Shown piece by piece: positions 41,136 to 49,155 of a DNA stretch of 64,000 nucleotides. The notes under the pieces were generated by a model that was not told the origin of the DNA, made no database searches, and saw only the letters and a list, made by a program, of their open reading frames with translations. A program made the translations under genes and the position numbers. How positions within the stretch are numbered: the first letter of the stretch is position 1; every line of letters starts with the position of its first letter. Origin of the DNA: Mycobacterium kyorinense (lineage in GTDB: Bacteria > Actinomycetota > Actinomycetes > Mycobacteriales > Mycobacteriaceae); assembly GCF_002101735.1 (NCBI RefSeq), contig NZ_LQPE01000143.1, positions 1 through 64,000 on the forward strand. Direction: 5' to 3'.

Positions 41136-42198
41136 GTCGGATATCGTCCTTGGCCGCGTAAAGACGCGCCAACACGTCTGCGGTGGTGGGCAAGTCCATG
41201 CAGGGATCGGTCACTGATTGGCCGTACACCAACTCGCCGCCCAGGGGCTGCGCGCCTGCGACCAAGAAACTTTCCAGCATCAGGCCGGCGATCCCGGGTT
41301 CGCCCGCGCCGAGGCGTGCGGCCACCTCCGCCGCGACGTTCGCCTGGCGGATGTGGTCCTTACCGGAGTTGGCGTGCGAACAGTCGATCATGACGCGTTC
41401 GGGCAGCCCCAGTTTGCGCAGTTGCGCGACCGCGGTAGCCACCGACGCGGCGTCGTGGTTTGGACCCGCCGAACCGCCCCGCAGGATCATATGGCAGTCG
41501 GGATTGCCCGTCGTCTCGACAACGGCTGCCCGGCCGATGTTGTCGACGCCGAAAAAGCTGTGTGGCGCCGCGGCGGCTTTGACGCCGTCGATCGCGACCT
41601 GGATGTTGCCGTCGGTGCCGTTCTTGAATCCGACCGGCATCGACAGGCCGGACGCCAACTGCCGGTGCACTTGCGATTCGGTCGTTCGGGCGCCGATCGC
41701 GCCCCAGGCGACGGCGTCGGCGATGTACTGGGGGCTGGTGGGCTCGAGGAATTCGCAGCCCACCGGCAGGCCGAGGTCGACGACGTCGAGCAGCAGTCCG
41801 CGGGCGGTGCGGAGTCCGCGTTCCACGTCGAAGCTGCCGTCCAGGCCGGGATCGTTGATCAGCCCCTTCCAGCCGACAGTGGTGCGGGGTTTCTCGAAGT
41901 ACACCCGCATCACGATCTTCAGTCGGTCGGCGTACTTGGTGGCCAGCGCGGCGAGGTGGTGCGCGTAGTCCAGGGCGGCGTCCGGGTCGTGGACCGAGCA
42001 GGGGCCGACCACGACCAGCAGTCGGTCGTCGCGACCGGCCAGGATGGCGGCGACGTCGTCGCGGTCGCGCTGGACGGCCTCGGCTCGGGCAGGTGTCAGC
42101 GGTAGTTCGGTGCGGATTACGTTGGGCGCGGGGATTTCTCGGAACGCGATGATCCGGCGGTCGCTGGTGTTGACGCTTGCCGCGGTACCGGTTGACAT
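41122..42198 (-). CDS. Class I 3-deoxy-7-phosphoheptulonate (DAHP) synthase
   Basis: A 358-residue class I (AroFGH-type) DAHP synthase. It condenses phosphoenolpyruvate with erythrose 4-phosphate, the first step to chorismate and the aromatic amino acids. Signatures include VVVGPCSVHDPDAALDYA, VYFEKPRTTVGWKGLINDP, GCEFLEPTSPQYIADAVAWG and VMIDCSHANSGKDH. M. tuberculosis relies on a class II enzyme (AroG, Rv2178c), so this is probably an additional isozyme. ATG 42198 begins the recognisable protein; the open frame to 42285 is leader. Control is most likely by the attenuator and leader peptide at 42265-42405. Confidence 0.92.
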   Translation of the reverse strand: MSTGTAASVNTSDRRIIAFREIPAPNVIRTELPLTPARAEAVQRDRDDVAAILAGRDDRLLVVVGPCSVHDPDAALDYAHHLAALATKYADRLKIVMRVYFEKPRTTVGWKGLINDPGLDGSFDVERGLRTARGLLLDVVDLGLPVGCEFLEPTSPQYIADAVAWGAIGARTTESQVHRQLASGLSMPVGFKNGTDGNIQVAIDGVKAAAAPHSFFGVDNIGRAAVVETTGNPDCHMILRGGSAGPNHDAASVATAVAQLRKLGLPERVMIDCSHANSGKDHIRQANVAAEVAARLGAGEPGIAGLMLESFLVAGAQPLGGELVYGQSVTDPCMDLPTTADVLARLYAAKDDIRHDFL

Positions 42199-42223
42199 GG
42201 TGGGTTGTGCCTTTCTGTGATGG

Positions 42224-42258
42224 TTCAGGGCACGCCCACTGGTTCCCGATGCCCTGAA
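42224..42258 (-). promoter_or_regulatory. Leader hairpin before the DAHP synthase start
   Basis: TTCAGGGCA (42224-42232) and TGCCCTGAA (42250-42258) are perfect 9-bp complements with a 17-base loop, between the attenuator and the DAHP synthase ATG. It may shape the leader downstream of the terminator or affect initiation. Role unknown. Confidence 0.5.
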
Positions 42259-42264
42259 AACGAA

Positions 42265-42290
42265 AAGCAGCGACCTTGTGGTCACTGCTT
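42265..42290 (-). terminator. Intrinsic terminator (attenuator) in the DAHP synthase leader
   Basis: On the transcript, AAGCAGUGACC (42290-42280), loop ACAA, then GGUCGCUGCUU (42275-42265) followed by UUCGUUUUC. This is an 11-bp stem with one G-U pair and a U-rich tail, in the untranslated leader about 70 bases before the start codon. A terminator placed in front of a biosynthetic gene and after an aromatic-rich leader peptide is the layout of ribosome-mediated attenuation. Confidence 0.75.
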
Positions 42291-42318
42291 GGGCTCCGGG
42301 TATCCGTCGAGCGGCGCG

Positions 42319-42405
42319 TCAGTAAGACGCTCCATCCGCGGCCCCACCCGGAGCCGAGATAAAGCGCCAATACGCGCGCACGACGATGTTCACGTCGGCG
42401 AACAT
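42319..42405 (-). CDS. Aromatic leader peptide (Tyr-Trp-Arg-Phe) of the DAHP synthase attenuator
   Basis: A 28-codon reading frame from ATG 42405 to TGA 42319, encoding MFADVNIVVRAYWRFISAPG and then GAADGASY. Codons 12, 13 and 15 are Tyr, Trp and Phe (42372-42361), the three end products of the pathway. Six bases after the Phe codon comes GGCTCCGGGT (42355-42346), a perfect complement of ACCCGGAGCC (42301-42292), which directly abuts the terminator stem. A ribosome stalled on the aromatic codons would cover the first arm. A comparable aromatic leader peptide is described, as I recall, upstream of a corynebacterial DAHP synthase gene. Confidence 0.72.
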   Translation of the reverse strand: MFADVNIVVRAYWRFISAPGGAADGASY

Positions 42406-42443
42406 ATCACGCCGCTTCCTGTGCTGCGGGCGTGGCCAGGGAG

Positions 42444-43040
42444 TCACCGTTTGATTGTCGACGGCAGAGGGTGGTCGGGGTCCAATGCCGGCAGGCCGTC
42501 GATGCTGTGGCCGTTGTCACCGGCGATTCGGCGCGCGAACTTTTCGTCGGGCTGTTTCGCGTGATGCGCATCGAGGACGGGCCGTTCGCCAACAAGCTCG
42601 TAGTACGGCACCGAGAAACCGCAGGCGTCGGCGATTCGCTCGACATCGATCACGATCGCGGCACGGATCCCGGGATGATGAACCCCGAAATATGGTCGCA
42701 GACAGCCGAATTCGATGTCGTCGGGCCTGACCACCCGGCCGGTGCCGAACAGCCGCAGGATCCGTGAGTTGCGGGTGAACGAGCAGAACATCACGGTGAT
42801 ACGGCCGTTGTCTCGCAGGTGGGCGACGGTTTCGGCGCCGCTACCGAACAGGTCCAGATAGGCCACCGTGTGGTCATCGAGCACTGCGAACGTATCGCGA
42901 TATCCCTTGGGCGATAGGTTGACCCGGCCGCCGTCGGACGGGGCGGTCGCGACGAAGAACATGGCCTGCTGCTGAATAAACTCCCGCAGCGACTCGTCGA
43001 TTCGTGCAAACACCTTGGCCACGTACTCGCCTTCCAACAT
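42444..43040 (-). CDS. Pyridoxamine 5'-phosphate oxidase-like flavin/F420-binding protein
   Basis: A 198-residue split-beta-barrel protein. The pattern AMFFVATAPSDGGRVNLSPKG, VAYLDLFGSGAETVAHLRDN and ITVMFCSFTRNSRILRLFGTG is typical of the PNPOx-like group that binds FMN or F420. It probably reduces or senses a small redox cofactor; the substrate is unknown. ATG 43040 is used because the upstream part of the frame (to 43214) crosses the palindromic repeat at 43151-43205 and is unlikely to be coding. It is the last gene of the leftward run beginning at 49050. Confidence 0.8.
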   Translation of the reverse strand: MLEGEYVAKVFARIDESLREFIQQQAMFFVATAPSDGGRVNLSPKGYRDTFAVLDDHTVAYLDLFGSGAETVAHLRDNGRITVMFCSFTRNSRILRLFGTGRVVRPDDIEFGCLRPYFGVHHPGIRAAIVIDVERIADACGFSVPYYELVGERPVLDAHHAKQPDEKFARRIAGDNGHSIDGLPALDPDHPLPSTIKR

Positions 43041-43150
43041 TTCCGGTGTGCCTTGCGTCTCGCAGCGTAACGGCGCGGCCTCTGCGAGCGCGACCGATAT
43101 TTGCCCCGCTCGCTGCGCATGGCTGCCCGGGAATCGGTCGACGGGTCCGC

Positions 43151-43205
43151 CAGTGTGCGGATTCATACGCCTGTCGCGGCCCGTCGCGTATGAAACCGCA
43201 CACTC
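43151..43205. repeat. 55-bp palindromic repeat, copy 1
   Basis: The imperfect palindrome has arms AGTGTGCGGATTCATACGC (43152-43170) and GCGTATGAAACCGCACACT (43186-43204), around a 15-base G/C-rich centre. It lies between the hydrolase stop and the next leftward gene. The arms are shared with the two copies at 54688-54742 and 55675-55729; the centre is diverged. Confidence 0.8.
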
Positions 43206-43210
43206 GACAA

Positions 43211-44086
43211 TCACGTGTCGCGGCGCACGCAGTCGACGGCCGAGACAGTGGCATCGATGTATACGTCCGGGTCGGTGAGGAATACATCGTGGTCGGCGTC
43301 GATCTCGACCACCGCCGCGTCCAGCAGTTCGGCCATCAGACGTTGGTCGCGGGGCGGCACCGCTCGGTCACGGGCGGTGACGACGACCACGGTGGGCAAC
43401 CCGGCGATCGTCGTCACGTGCGGGCGAAAGTCGAAGGTGTATTCGTCGAGAATCGCATCGACGATCACGCGTGGGTGGCACAACACGAGCTCGCGGCGCA
43501 GCCAAGGCCACCACTTCGCCGTAAGAGGATGACCGTCGCGAATGCGGTTGAAATAGCCCAGCGGCAACGACCGGCCAACGCCGCGGCTGCGATGAGCCAA
43601 CGGCCGCAACGCCCTCAGCACGACACGGGTGATCCGGTCACCCGGGGTGTCGAACGACAAAGCGGTTGCCTGCAAGACCAGTCCGGCGACGCGATCACGG
43701 TGGCGGCGCGCGAATTCCAATCCGACCGGCCCACCAAGCGAATAGCCGCACACGACGACGCGGTCGAGCGCTAGTGCATCGAGCAGCGCGGCGGCATCGT
43801 CGGCGCACTGGACAATGCTGAACCGTTCCGTGCGCGTCAGCGGTAGACCGCGACCGTGTCCGCGCAAATCCATCGCGACAACACCGAAACGCTCCGCAAG
43901 TGGCGCCATCACATGGCAGAAGTTGAAGTCGGCGGTGATCGCCCACCCGTGCAGCAGCAACACGGGACTCGGGCCCGGCGCGACCCGCACGATGGCCTGC
44001 CCGATGCCGCCGGGGAATTCGATCGACCGCGCCGGCGGCAGCTCGCAGCCCAGACCCTCCGGGTCGCAGGGAACGCCGGATTTCAT
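43211..44086 (-). CDS. Alpha/beta hydrolase
   Basis: A 291-residue alpha/beta hydrolase. It has an oxyanion-hole HGWAITADF, a RGHGRG segment, the nucleophile elbow GYSLGG, an Asp in VVVVTARDRAVPPRDQ and a catalytic His in IDADHDVFLTDP. An ester, thioester or lactone is the likely substrate. ATG 44086 is chosen; an in-frame TTG at 44110 overlaps the stop of the upstream flavoprotein and cannot be excluded. Together with the neighbouring FabH-like and flavin hydroxylase genes it may release or trim a small acyl-derived product. Confidence 0.85.
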   Translation of the reverse strand: MKSGVPCDPEGLGCELPPARSIEFPGGIGQAIVRVAPGPSPVLLLHGWAITADFNFCHVMAPLAERFGVVAMDLRGHGRGLPLTRTERFSIVQCADDAAALLDALALDRVVVCGYSLGGPVGLEFARRHRDRVAGLVLQATALSFDTPGDRITRVVLRALRPLAHRSRGVGRSLPLGYFNRIRDGHPLTAKWWPWLRRELVLCHPRVIVDAILDEYTFDFRPHVTTIAGLPTVVVVTARDRAVPPRDQRLMAELLDAAVVEIDADHDVFLTDPDVYIDATVSAVDCVRRDT

Positions 44087-44106
44087 CGGAAGCTTACCGT
44101 CATGCG

Positions 44107-45315
44107 TCAACGAGCGTGGACGTCGGGACTGCGGACATGCTCCGGGCGGAAGCCTCGTCCAACCACGATCGGCGGAATGAACTGCAGCGGACCCCGGCCG
44201 ACAATCCCCGGGATACGGATCGGCGATAGGTCCCCGCTCAAATTGGGCTCGATGGCCGCATCCTGCAGGAAAACCTGCCCGGCCTGGATGACCCGCGTCG
44301 GCAGTTCCCGGCGGCGCTGCACCTTAGCGAGGTCAGCATCGGTAATCCGCCCGTCGCGGAGCGGTCCGTGAAGGATGTTCGCTGCGGCCACCGCATCGGC
44401 GACCGCGAGGTTGATGCCGATCCCGCCGGCTGGTGACATGGCGTGCGCGGCGTCGCCGATGCACAGCAGGCCGGTGCGCCACCAGGTCTTGAGCCGGTCC
44501 ACCCGCACGTCGAGTTGGCTGGTGTCGTCCCAGGAGCGCAGGTCGTCGACGTGTTCACGCAGCCGGGGTTGCACGGACACCAGCCGCTTTTTGAATTCCT
44601 CCAGCGAGCCGTCCTGGGGGTTCGACCCCTTCGGCATCAGATACGCGACCTGCCAGTAGTCGCCGCGGTAGATCATGGCCATCATCAGGCCTCTACGGAT
44701 CACCCCGAACAGCTCCTCGGGGTCGCCCGGTCGCCATTTCAGCCGGAACCACAGCACATCCATCGGGGAGTGCGCGCGGGCGATCTCCAGACCGGCTGCA
44801 GCCCGCACTGCGGACTTTCGCCCGTCCGCGCCCACCACCAGGTCAGCGTGCACCTCCAGGTCCGGCGTGCGCACGCCCACGACCCGATCGCCGTCGAAGA
44901 TCAGGTCCGTGACCTCGGCGTTGCGAATCAGGGTGAATTCCGGGTAGGCAGAGGCCTTTTCGGCGAGGAAGTCGAGGAAGTCCCACTGCGGCATCAACGC
45001 GATATAGGGCTGTTTGAAGCCCAGCCATTTGAGCGCACGGAAGTTTCCGAAGGTGCGGATCGAGCCGTCGGCGTCGAAGGCGACCCGGTTGATCTTGGTG
45101 TGCGGCAGCCGCAGGAATTCGTCGATCAACCCCAGCTCGTCCATGATCCGCAGGGTGCTCGGATGCACGGTGTCGCCGCGAAAGTCGCGCAGGAAGTCGT
45201 TGTGCTTCTCCAAGACGACGACCTGGACGCCTGCGCGGGCGAGTAGCAGAGCGTGAACAAGACCGGCGGGACCGCCGCCTGCGACGCAGACCTGGGTCTG
45301 AAGAACTCGGGTCAT
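44107..45315 (-). CDS. FAD-dependent aromatic-ring hydroxylase family monooxygenase
   Basis: A 402-residue flavoprotein of the p-hydroxybenzoate-hydroxylase/UbiH fold. It has an N-terminal QVCVAGGGPAGLVHALLLARAG (FAD), a central LVVGADGRKSAVR (FAD/NAD(P)H loop) and GLLCIGDAAHAMSPAGGIGIN (ribityl binding). It should hydroxylate an aromatic or polyketide-like substrate using NAD(P)H and oxygen. ATG 45315 is the start, 25 bp after the FabH-like stop, so the two are co-transcribed. The substrate is unknown. Confidence 0.88.
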   Translation of the reverse strand: MTRVLQTQVCVAGGGPAGLVHALLLARAGVQVVVLEKHNDFLRDFRGDTVHPSTLRIMDELGLIDEFLRLPHTKINRVAFDADGSIRTFGNFRALKWLGFKQPYIALMPQWDFLDFLAEKASAYPEFTLIRNAEVTDLIFDGDRVVGVRTPDLEVHADLVVGADGRKSAVRAAAGLEIARAHSPMDVLWFRLKWRPGDPEELFGVIRRGLMMAMIYRGDYWQVAYLMPKGSNPQDGSLEEFKKRLVSVQPRLREHVDDLRSWDDTSQLDVRVDRLKTWWRTGLLCIGDAAHAMSPAGGIGINLAVADAVAAANILHGPLRDGRITDADLAKVQRRRELPTRVIQAGQVFLQDAAIEPNLSGDLSPIRIPGIVGRGPLQFIPPIVVGRGFRPEHVRSPDVHAR

Positions 45316-45340
45316 GGCCCGACAGTACTCGCGGATGCCC

Positions 45341-46357
45341 TCACTCGAACGGGACCGGCGGCATTTTCACCACCTGGGCTGCGTAGCTCAGACCCGCGCC
45401 GTAGCCCAGCAGCAGGGCCAGGTCGCCGGATTTGGCTGCGCCGGTGGACAGCAGCTCCTCCATGGCCAACGGAACGGAGGCGGCAGAGGTGTTGCCGGTG
45501 TGCACAATGTCGTTGGCTACCACCACGTGTGGCGCGAGTTTGAGGTTCTTGGCCAGAAGCTCGTTGATGCGGCTGTTGGCCTGATGAGGCACAAACACCT
45601 TCAAGTCATCGGTGTTCACCTTCGCTGCCTCCAGTGTCCGCTGGCAGACCTTCGTCATTTCGAAAGCGGCCCAACGAAATACCGCCGTGCCCTCCATCCG
45701 CAGGAACGGGCGTGCGCCGGTGGGATTTTCGGTGTAGTCGATCCAGTCGATGTCCTGACGCACTGCATCGCTTTGCCGGCCGTCGCTGCCCCACACCGTC
45801 GGCCCAATGCCCTGCTCGGGCGTCTCGCCGACGACCACGGCCCCTGCCCCGTCGCCGAAGATGAAGCAGTTGCCGCGGTCGTGCATGTCCAGCGTGGGAG
45901 ACAGTTTCTCCGAACCGATCACAAGCACCTTGGCGGCGCTGCCGGCCCGCACCATGTCGGCCGCGACACCGAGTGCGTACCCGAAGCCTGCACAGCCGAC
46001 GTTGATGTCGAATGCCGGAACTCCGTGCGCGTCCACGGCGGACGCGACCATCGGAGCAGACGCCGGAGTTTGCAGAAAATGCGTGTTGGTCGCAACGATC
46101 ACGGCGTCGATTTCGGGGCCGGTGAGCAACGCGTTCGCGATTGCCCGACGCCCGGCCTCGGTCGCCATGGTCGCGGCCGATTCGTCGTCGCCGGCGAACC
46201 GTCGGGTCTTGATCCCGGTGCGGGTGTAGATCCACTCATCGGACGAATCGATGTTCTCGCAGATCTCGTCGTTGGTGACCACGCGGTCCGGTCGGTACGC
46301 CCCGATGCTGAGCAGGCCGACCTTGCCGATGCCGCTGATCTCCGCAATCTCATACAT
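45341..46357 (-). CDS. Beta-ketoacyl-ACP synthase III (FabH) paralogue
   Basis: A 338-residue KAS III that condenses an acyl-CoA with malonyl-ACP. The catalytic triad is intact: Cys122 ([10 protein letters not shown]), His258 (VPHQANSRI) and Asn289 (HTGNTS). It is closely related to mycobacterial FabH, including [18 protein letters not shown]. The canonical fabH (Rv0533c in M. tuberculosis) lies in a different neighbourhood, so this is probably a specialised copy. Flanking flavin hydroxylases, a hydrolase and a sensor kinase suggest a small biosynthetic operon. ATG 46357 is 17 bp after the kinase stop. Confidence 0.9.
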   Translation of the reverse strand: MYEIAEISGIGKVGLLSIGAYRPDRVVTNDEICENIDSSDEWIYTRTGIKTRRFAGDDESAATMATEAGRRAIANALLTGPEIDAVIVATNTHFLQTPASAPMVASAVDAHGVPAFDINVGCAGFGYALGVAADMVRAGSAAKVLVIGSEKLSPTLDMHDRGNCFIFGDGAGAVVVGETPEQGIGPTVWGSDGRQSDAVRQDIDWIDYTENPTGARPFLRMEGTAVFRWAAFEMTKVCQRTLEAAKVNTDDLKVFVPHQANSRINELLAKNLKLAPHVVVANDIVHTGNTSAASVPLAMEELLSTGAAKSGDLALLLGYGAGLSYAAQVVKMPPVPFE

Positions 46358-46374
46358 GCCGGGTCATCCTAGAT

Positions 46375-47715
46375 CTAGCCGTCGTGGGTCCCGGGCAGTC
46401 GCAGCAGTAACCGGGCCCCGCCCAGCGGGCTTTCGCCCAACGACGCTGTGCCGCCGTGTAACTCGGCCTGCTGCGCGACCAGGGCCAGCCCCAACCCCGA
46501 ACCCGACCGCGATGCCGTCGACCCGCGGGAGAACCGCTCGAAGACCGTGGCGCGTTCCTCCTCCGGCACACCACTGCCGTTGTCGTCGATCACGAGCTCC
46601 ACGCCGTAGGCGGAACTTGTTGCGCTGAGCAGGATTTCGGTGGCCCCGCCGTGCTTCACCGCGTTGGCGATAGCGTTGTCGACCACCAACCGCAACCCGA
46701 CCGGCAGCCCCACCATCAGCACGGTGGGCGACGGCACCAACGACACGTTGACGTTCGGGTAGACGCGAAGCGCGTCGTGCGCGGCGCGGTCCAGCAGCTC
46801 GGTGATGTCGAACGGGACGAAATCGTCGACGGTGGTCAGCTCGCTTTGCGCCAGCCGCTCCAGCGCGCTCAGCGTCGCTTCGATGCGGCTTTGGGTGCGC
46901 ATGACGTCGCCGATCACCTCTTTGCGCTGCTCGGCGGGCAGCTCGAGCGTCGAGAGCACCTCCAGATTGGTCCGCATGGCCGTCAGCGGAGTGCGCAGCT
47001 CATGAGACGCGACGGCGGCGAAGTCGCGGGCCGACTCCAACGCGGCCTTGGTGCGCTGTTGTTCCTTGCCGATGCGAGCCAGCATTCCCTCGACCGCTTC
47101 GGCGATCTCCACCGCCTCTTGCACACCGCGGACCTGAACTTCGTCGGGGTTGGACTGGGCGTTGATGGCCCGCGCCTGCTGGGCCAGCAGCCGGAAGGGA
47201 TTGACCATCACCAGCGAGATGACCCAGGCGGCCAGAACCGTGCCGATGATGACGCCCCCACAGATCAACAGCACCCGCAGGTGCAGTTCGTTGATCCGAT
47301 GCTGAGCTTCGGCCAACGGTGCCCCGAGCGCAATCGAGGCGTGGCCGGCGGTGAAGGTGCGCACCCGGTACTCGACGCCGTTGACGGTCGTGGTGGCGAA
47401 TCCGTTGTCGAGCTTGGGCAGCACGATCTCGGCGGGCACCGACACGGTCATGGGACCAATTCGCGCGGTACGCACCAGATCGCTGTTAGCGGTGGGCTGG
47501 TTGGGGTGGCTCAGCAGCGTGCTGATATCACCCAGGCTGCTCACCGAGTCGAGTCGTCGGTCCAACTGGCTATGCTGGTCGTTGGTGACGCCGAACCAGA
47601 CCCAGGCGCCGAGCGTCAGGACAAGAGCGATCACGGAAATCGCACCGACCACGACGATGGTGCGCAGCGACAACATCCGCATCAGCAGCCGATACACCCG
47701 ATTGCCCGATTCCAC
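46375..47715 (-). CDS. Sensor histidine kinase, PrrB-like
   Basis: A 446-residue membrane sensor kinase. It has two transmembrane helices (about 18-40 and 147-169) around an extracytoplasmic sensor loop, then HAMP, an H-box FAAVASHELRTPLTAMRTNL, an N-box DNAIANAVKHGG, G-boxes DDNGSGVPEEE and GSGLGLALVAQQ. The kinase core is almost the same as M. tuberculosis PrrB, while the sensor loop differs. PrrB is normally encoded after its response regulator PrrA, but no regulator gene is near here, making this an orphan copy. The start is GTG 47715. It lies between a flavoprotein and the FabH-like gene in one leftward run. Confidence 0.9.
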   Translation of the reverse strand: MESGNRVYRLLMRMLSLRTIVVVGAISVIALVLTLGAWVWFGVTNDQHSQLDRRLDSVSSLGDISTLLSHPNQPTANSDLVRTARIGPMTVSVPAEIVLPKLDNGFATTTVNGVEYRVRTFTAGHASIALGAPLAEAQHRINELHLRVLLICGGVIIGTVLAAWVISLVMVNPFRLLAQQARAINAQSNPDEVQVRGVQEAVEIAEAVEGMLARIGKEQQRTKAALESARDFAAVASHELRTPLTAMRTNLEVLSTLELPAEQRKEVIGDVMRTQSRIEATLSALERLAQSELTTVDDFVPFDITELLDRAAHDALRVYPNVNVSLVPSPTVLMVGLPVGLRLVVDNAIANAVKHGGATEILLSATSSAYGVELVIDDNGSGVPEEERATVFERFSRGSTASRSGSGLGLALVAQQAELHGGTASLGESPLGGARLLLRLPGTHDG

Positions 47716-47742
47716 GAGGACACATCTTGCCCGACGTCGCAG

Positions 47743-49050
47743 CTACAGCCGCTCCCCGGCCATGTCGGCCATGCCCGGCGGGCGGACCCGTCGTCGCCGG
47801 CCCCGTTTCGCCGCGCCGATGACCTCTTTGACGGTTGCCACGATCTGGCGGGGTTCGTCGACGAATGTCCGTGCTGCGGCGCGGGCCAGCCGTGCCGGGG
47901 TGAACAACTGCGACGGGCGAACCTGGTGGTTCAAGACGCCAAGCAGCGCCCGGGTGGCCTCCGCGTCGCCGGCGATATCGCGCAGCACCTGCCGGATCAA
48001 CGGAGACGTGACTCCGCGAGCGCCCGTCTCGCGTGCGTACCAATACATTTCGTAGGCGTCGTGGTCGCGCCAACGCCACCACTGTTGCAAGGCCGCATCC
48101 GGATTGCCGGTGCCGAGCCCCTCGACGACGGCCGCCGCCAGCTTGTCGGCCTGACGGAACGCGTCGGCGATGCCTTGCCCGGGCGCCGGATCCTTGAAGT
48201 GTCCGGCATCGCCGACCAGCACCCAACCGGGTCCGGCCGACTGCCGGAAATAGCCGTGCCAGTTGGCGACTACCCGGATCGGCCCGACGCGCCGGGTGCC
48301 GGCAAGGAGATCCGCCAACTCGGGCCACAGCTGAATCCGCGCGGCGAAGCCCCTGTCGCGGTCGGCGTCGAATTCAGCCTGCTCGGGCAGATCGATCCCA
48401 AGTGCGGCCATGTACAGATCCCCGTCGGTCGGACCGGCAAGGAACCCGACGGCGCCCTGCCGGCCAAGCCGGGCGTGGCCTTCCCGGTCGGCGACACCCT
48501 CGAAATACGCCCAGGCGTACAGCTTTCCGGGTGATGTGCGGTGGTACTCGCGGGCGCCGACGCACGACGCGACCGTCGAGTGACGGCCGTCGGCACCCAC
48601 CACCAACCGCGCGTACACGGGTCCCGAGGACGTCTGCACACCGGTCACCCGACCGCCGTCGGTGATCAGCTGGGTGACCCGCGACCCGGTGCGCACCTCC
48701 GCGCCGGCCGCAGCGGCGGTCTCGACCAGCAGCTCGTCCAGCGTCACGCGGCGCATACACAAGGCGGGGCTCAACGGTGCCTCGACCGTCGCATCGATCC
48801 GCACGTCGTCGTTGACCAGCGACAGCCGATCGAGCGGTACCGCACCGGCGGCCAAGATCCCGTCGAGCAGCCCGAGCTGGCCCAGGATCTGCACCCCGCA
48901 GGGCTGGATCATGTGCGTCGACGGCGTCTCGGAGGGAAAGTGCGCCCGATCGAGAAGGCAGACGCTCAAGCCCTGCCGGGCCAGCATCGTCGCCAGCGGA
49001 GATCCCGCACATCGTGCGCCCACTATCGCCACGTCGAACCGGTCTGCCAT
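47743..49050 (-). CDS. FAD-dependent oxidoreductase (monooxygenase/reductase type)
   Basis: A 435-residue flavoprotein with DVAIVGARCAGSPLATMLARQG (the Cys-containing variant of the FAD motif common in geranylgeranyl-reductase and halogenase relatives), a central LVVGADGRHSTVAS and GWVLVGDAGHFKDPAPGQGI. The C-terminus is very basic (KRGRRRRVRPP). The substrate is unknown. ATG 49050 opens the leftward operon containing the PrrB-like kinase, FabH paralogue, second flavin hydroxylase and hydrolase; the gap to the kinase is 27 bp. It is divergent from echA2. Confidence 0.85.
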   Translation of the reverse strand: MADRFDVAIVGARCAGSPLATMLARQGLSVCLLDRAHFPSETPSTHMIQPCGVQILGQLGLLDGILAAGAVPLDRLSLVNDDVRIDATVEAPLSPALCMRRVTLDELLVETAAAAGAEVRTGSRVTQLITDGGRVTGVQTSSGPVYARLVVGADGRHSTVASCVGAREYHRTSPGKLYAWAYFEGVADREGHARLGRQGAVGFLAGPTDGDLYMAALGIDLPEQAEFDADRDRGFAARIQLWPELADLLAGTRRVGPIRVVANWHGYFRQSAGPGWVLVGDAGHFKDPAPGQGIADAFRQADKLAAAVVEGLGTGNPDAALQQWWRWRDHDAYEMYWYARETGARGVTSPLIRQVLRDIAGDAEATRALLGVLNHQVRPSQLFTPARLARAAARTFVDEPRQIVATVKEVIGAAKRGRRRRVRPPGMADMAGERL

Positions 49051-49077
49051 GCCAGCTCACCCTACACACTGATTAAG

Positions 49078-49094
49078 AGAATAGTAAGGATTCT
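49078..49094. promoter_or_regulatory. AT-rich inverted repeat between divergent flavoprotein and echA2 genes
   Basis: AGAAT (49078-49082), 7 bases, ATTCT (49090-49094), inside a markedly AT-rich stretch from about 49064 to 49110 that also has two GTAAGGA direct repeats (49084 and 49104). This could be a repressor site or promoter for either gene. The motif matches no regulator I can name. Confidence 0.35.
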
Positions 49095-49155
49095 AAGATA
49101 ACGGTAAGGACACCCGGGGTTGACACCTCCGTCGGGCAGCGACTTCGCTTCGGCT

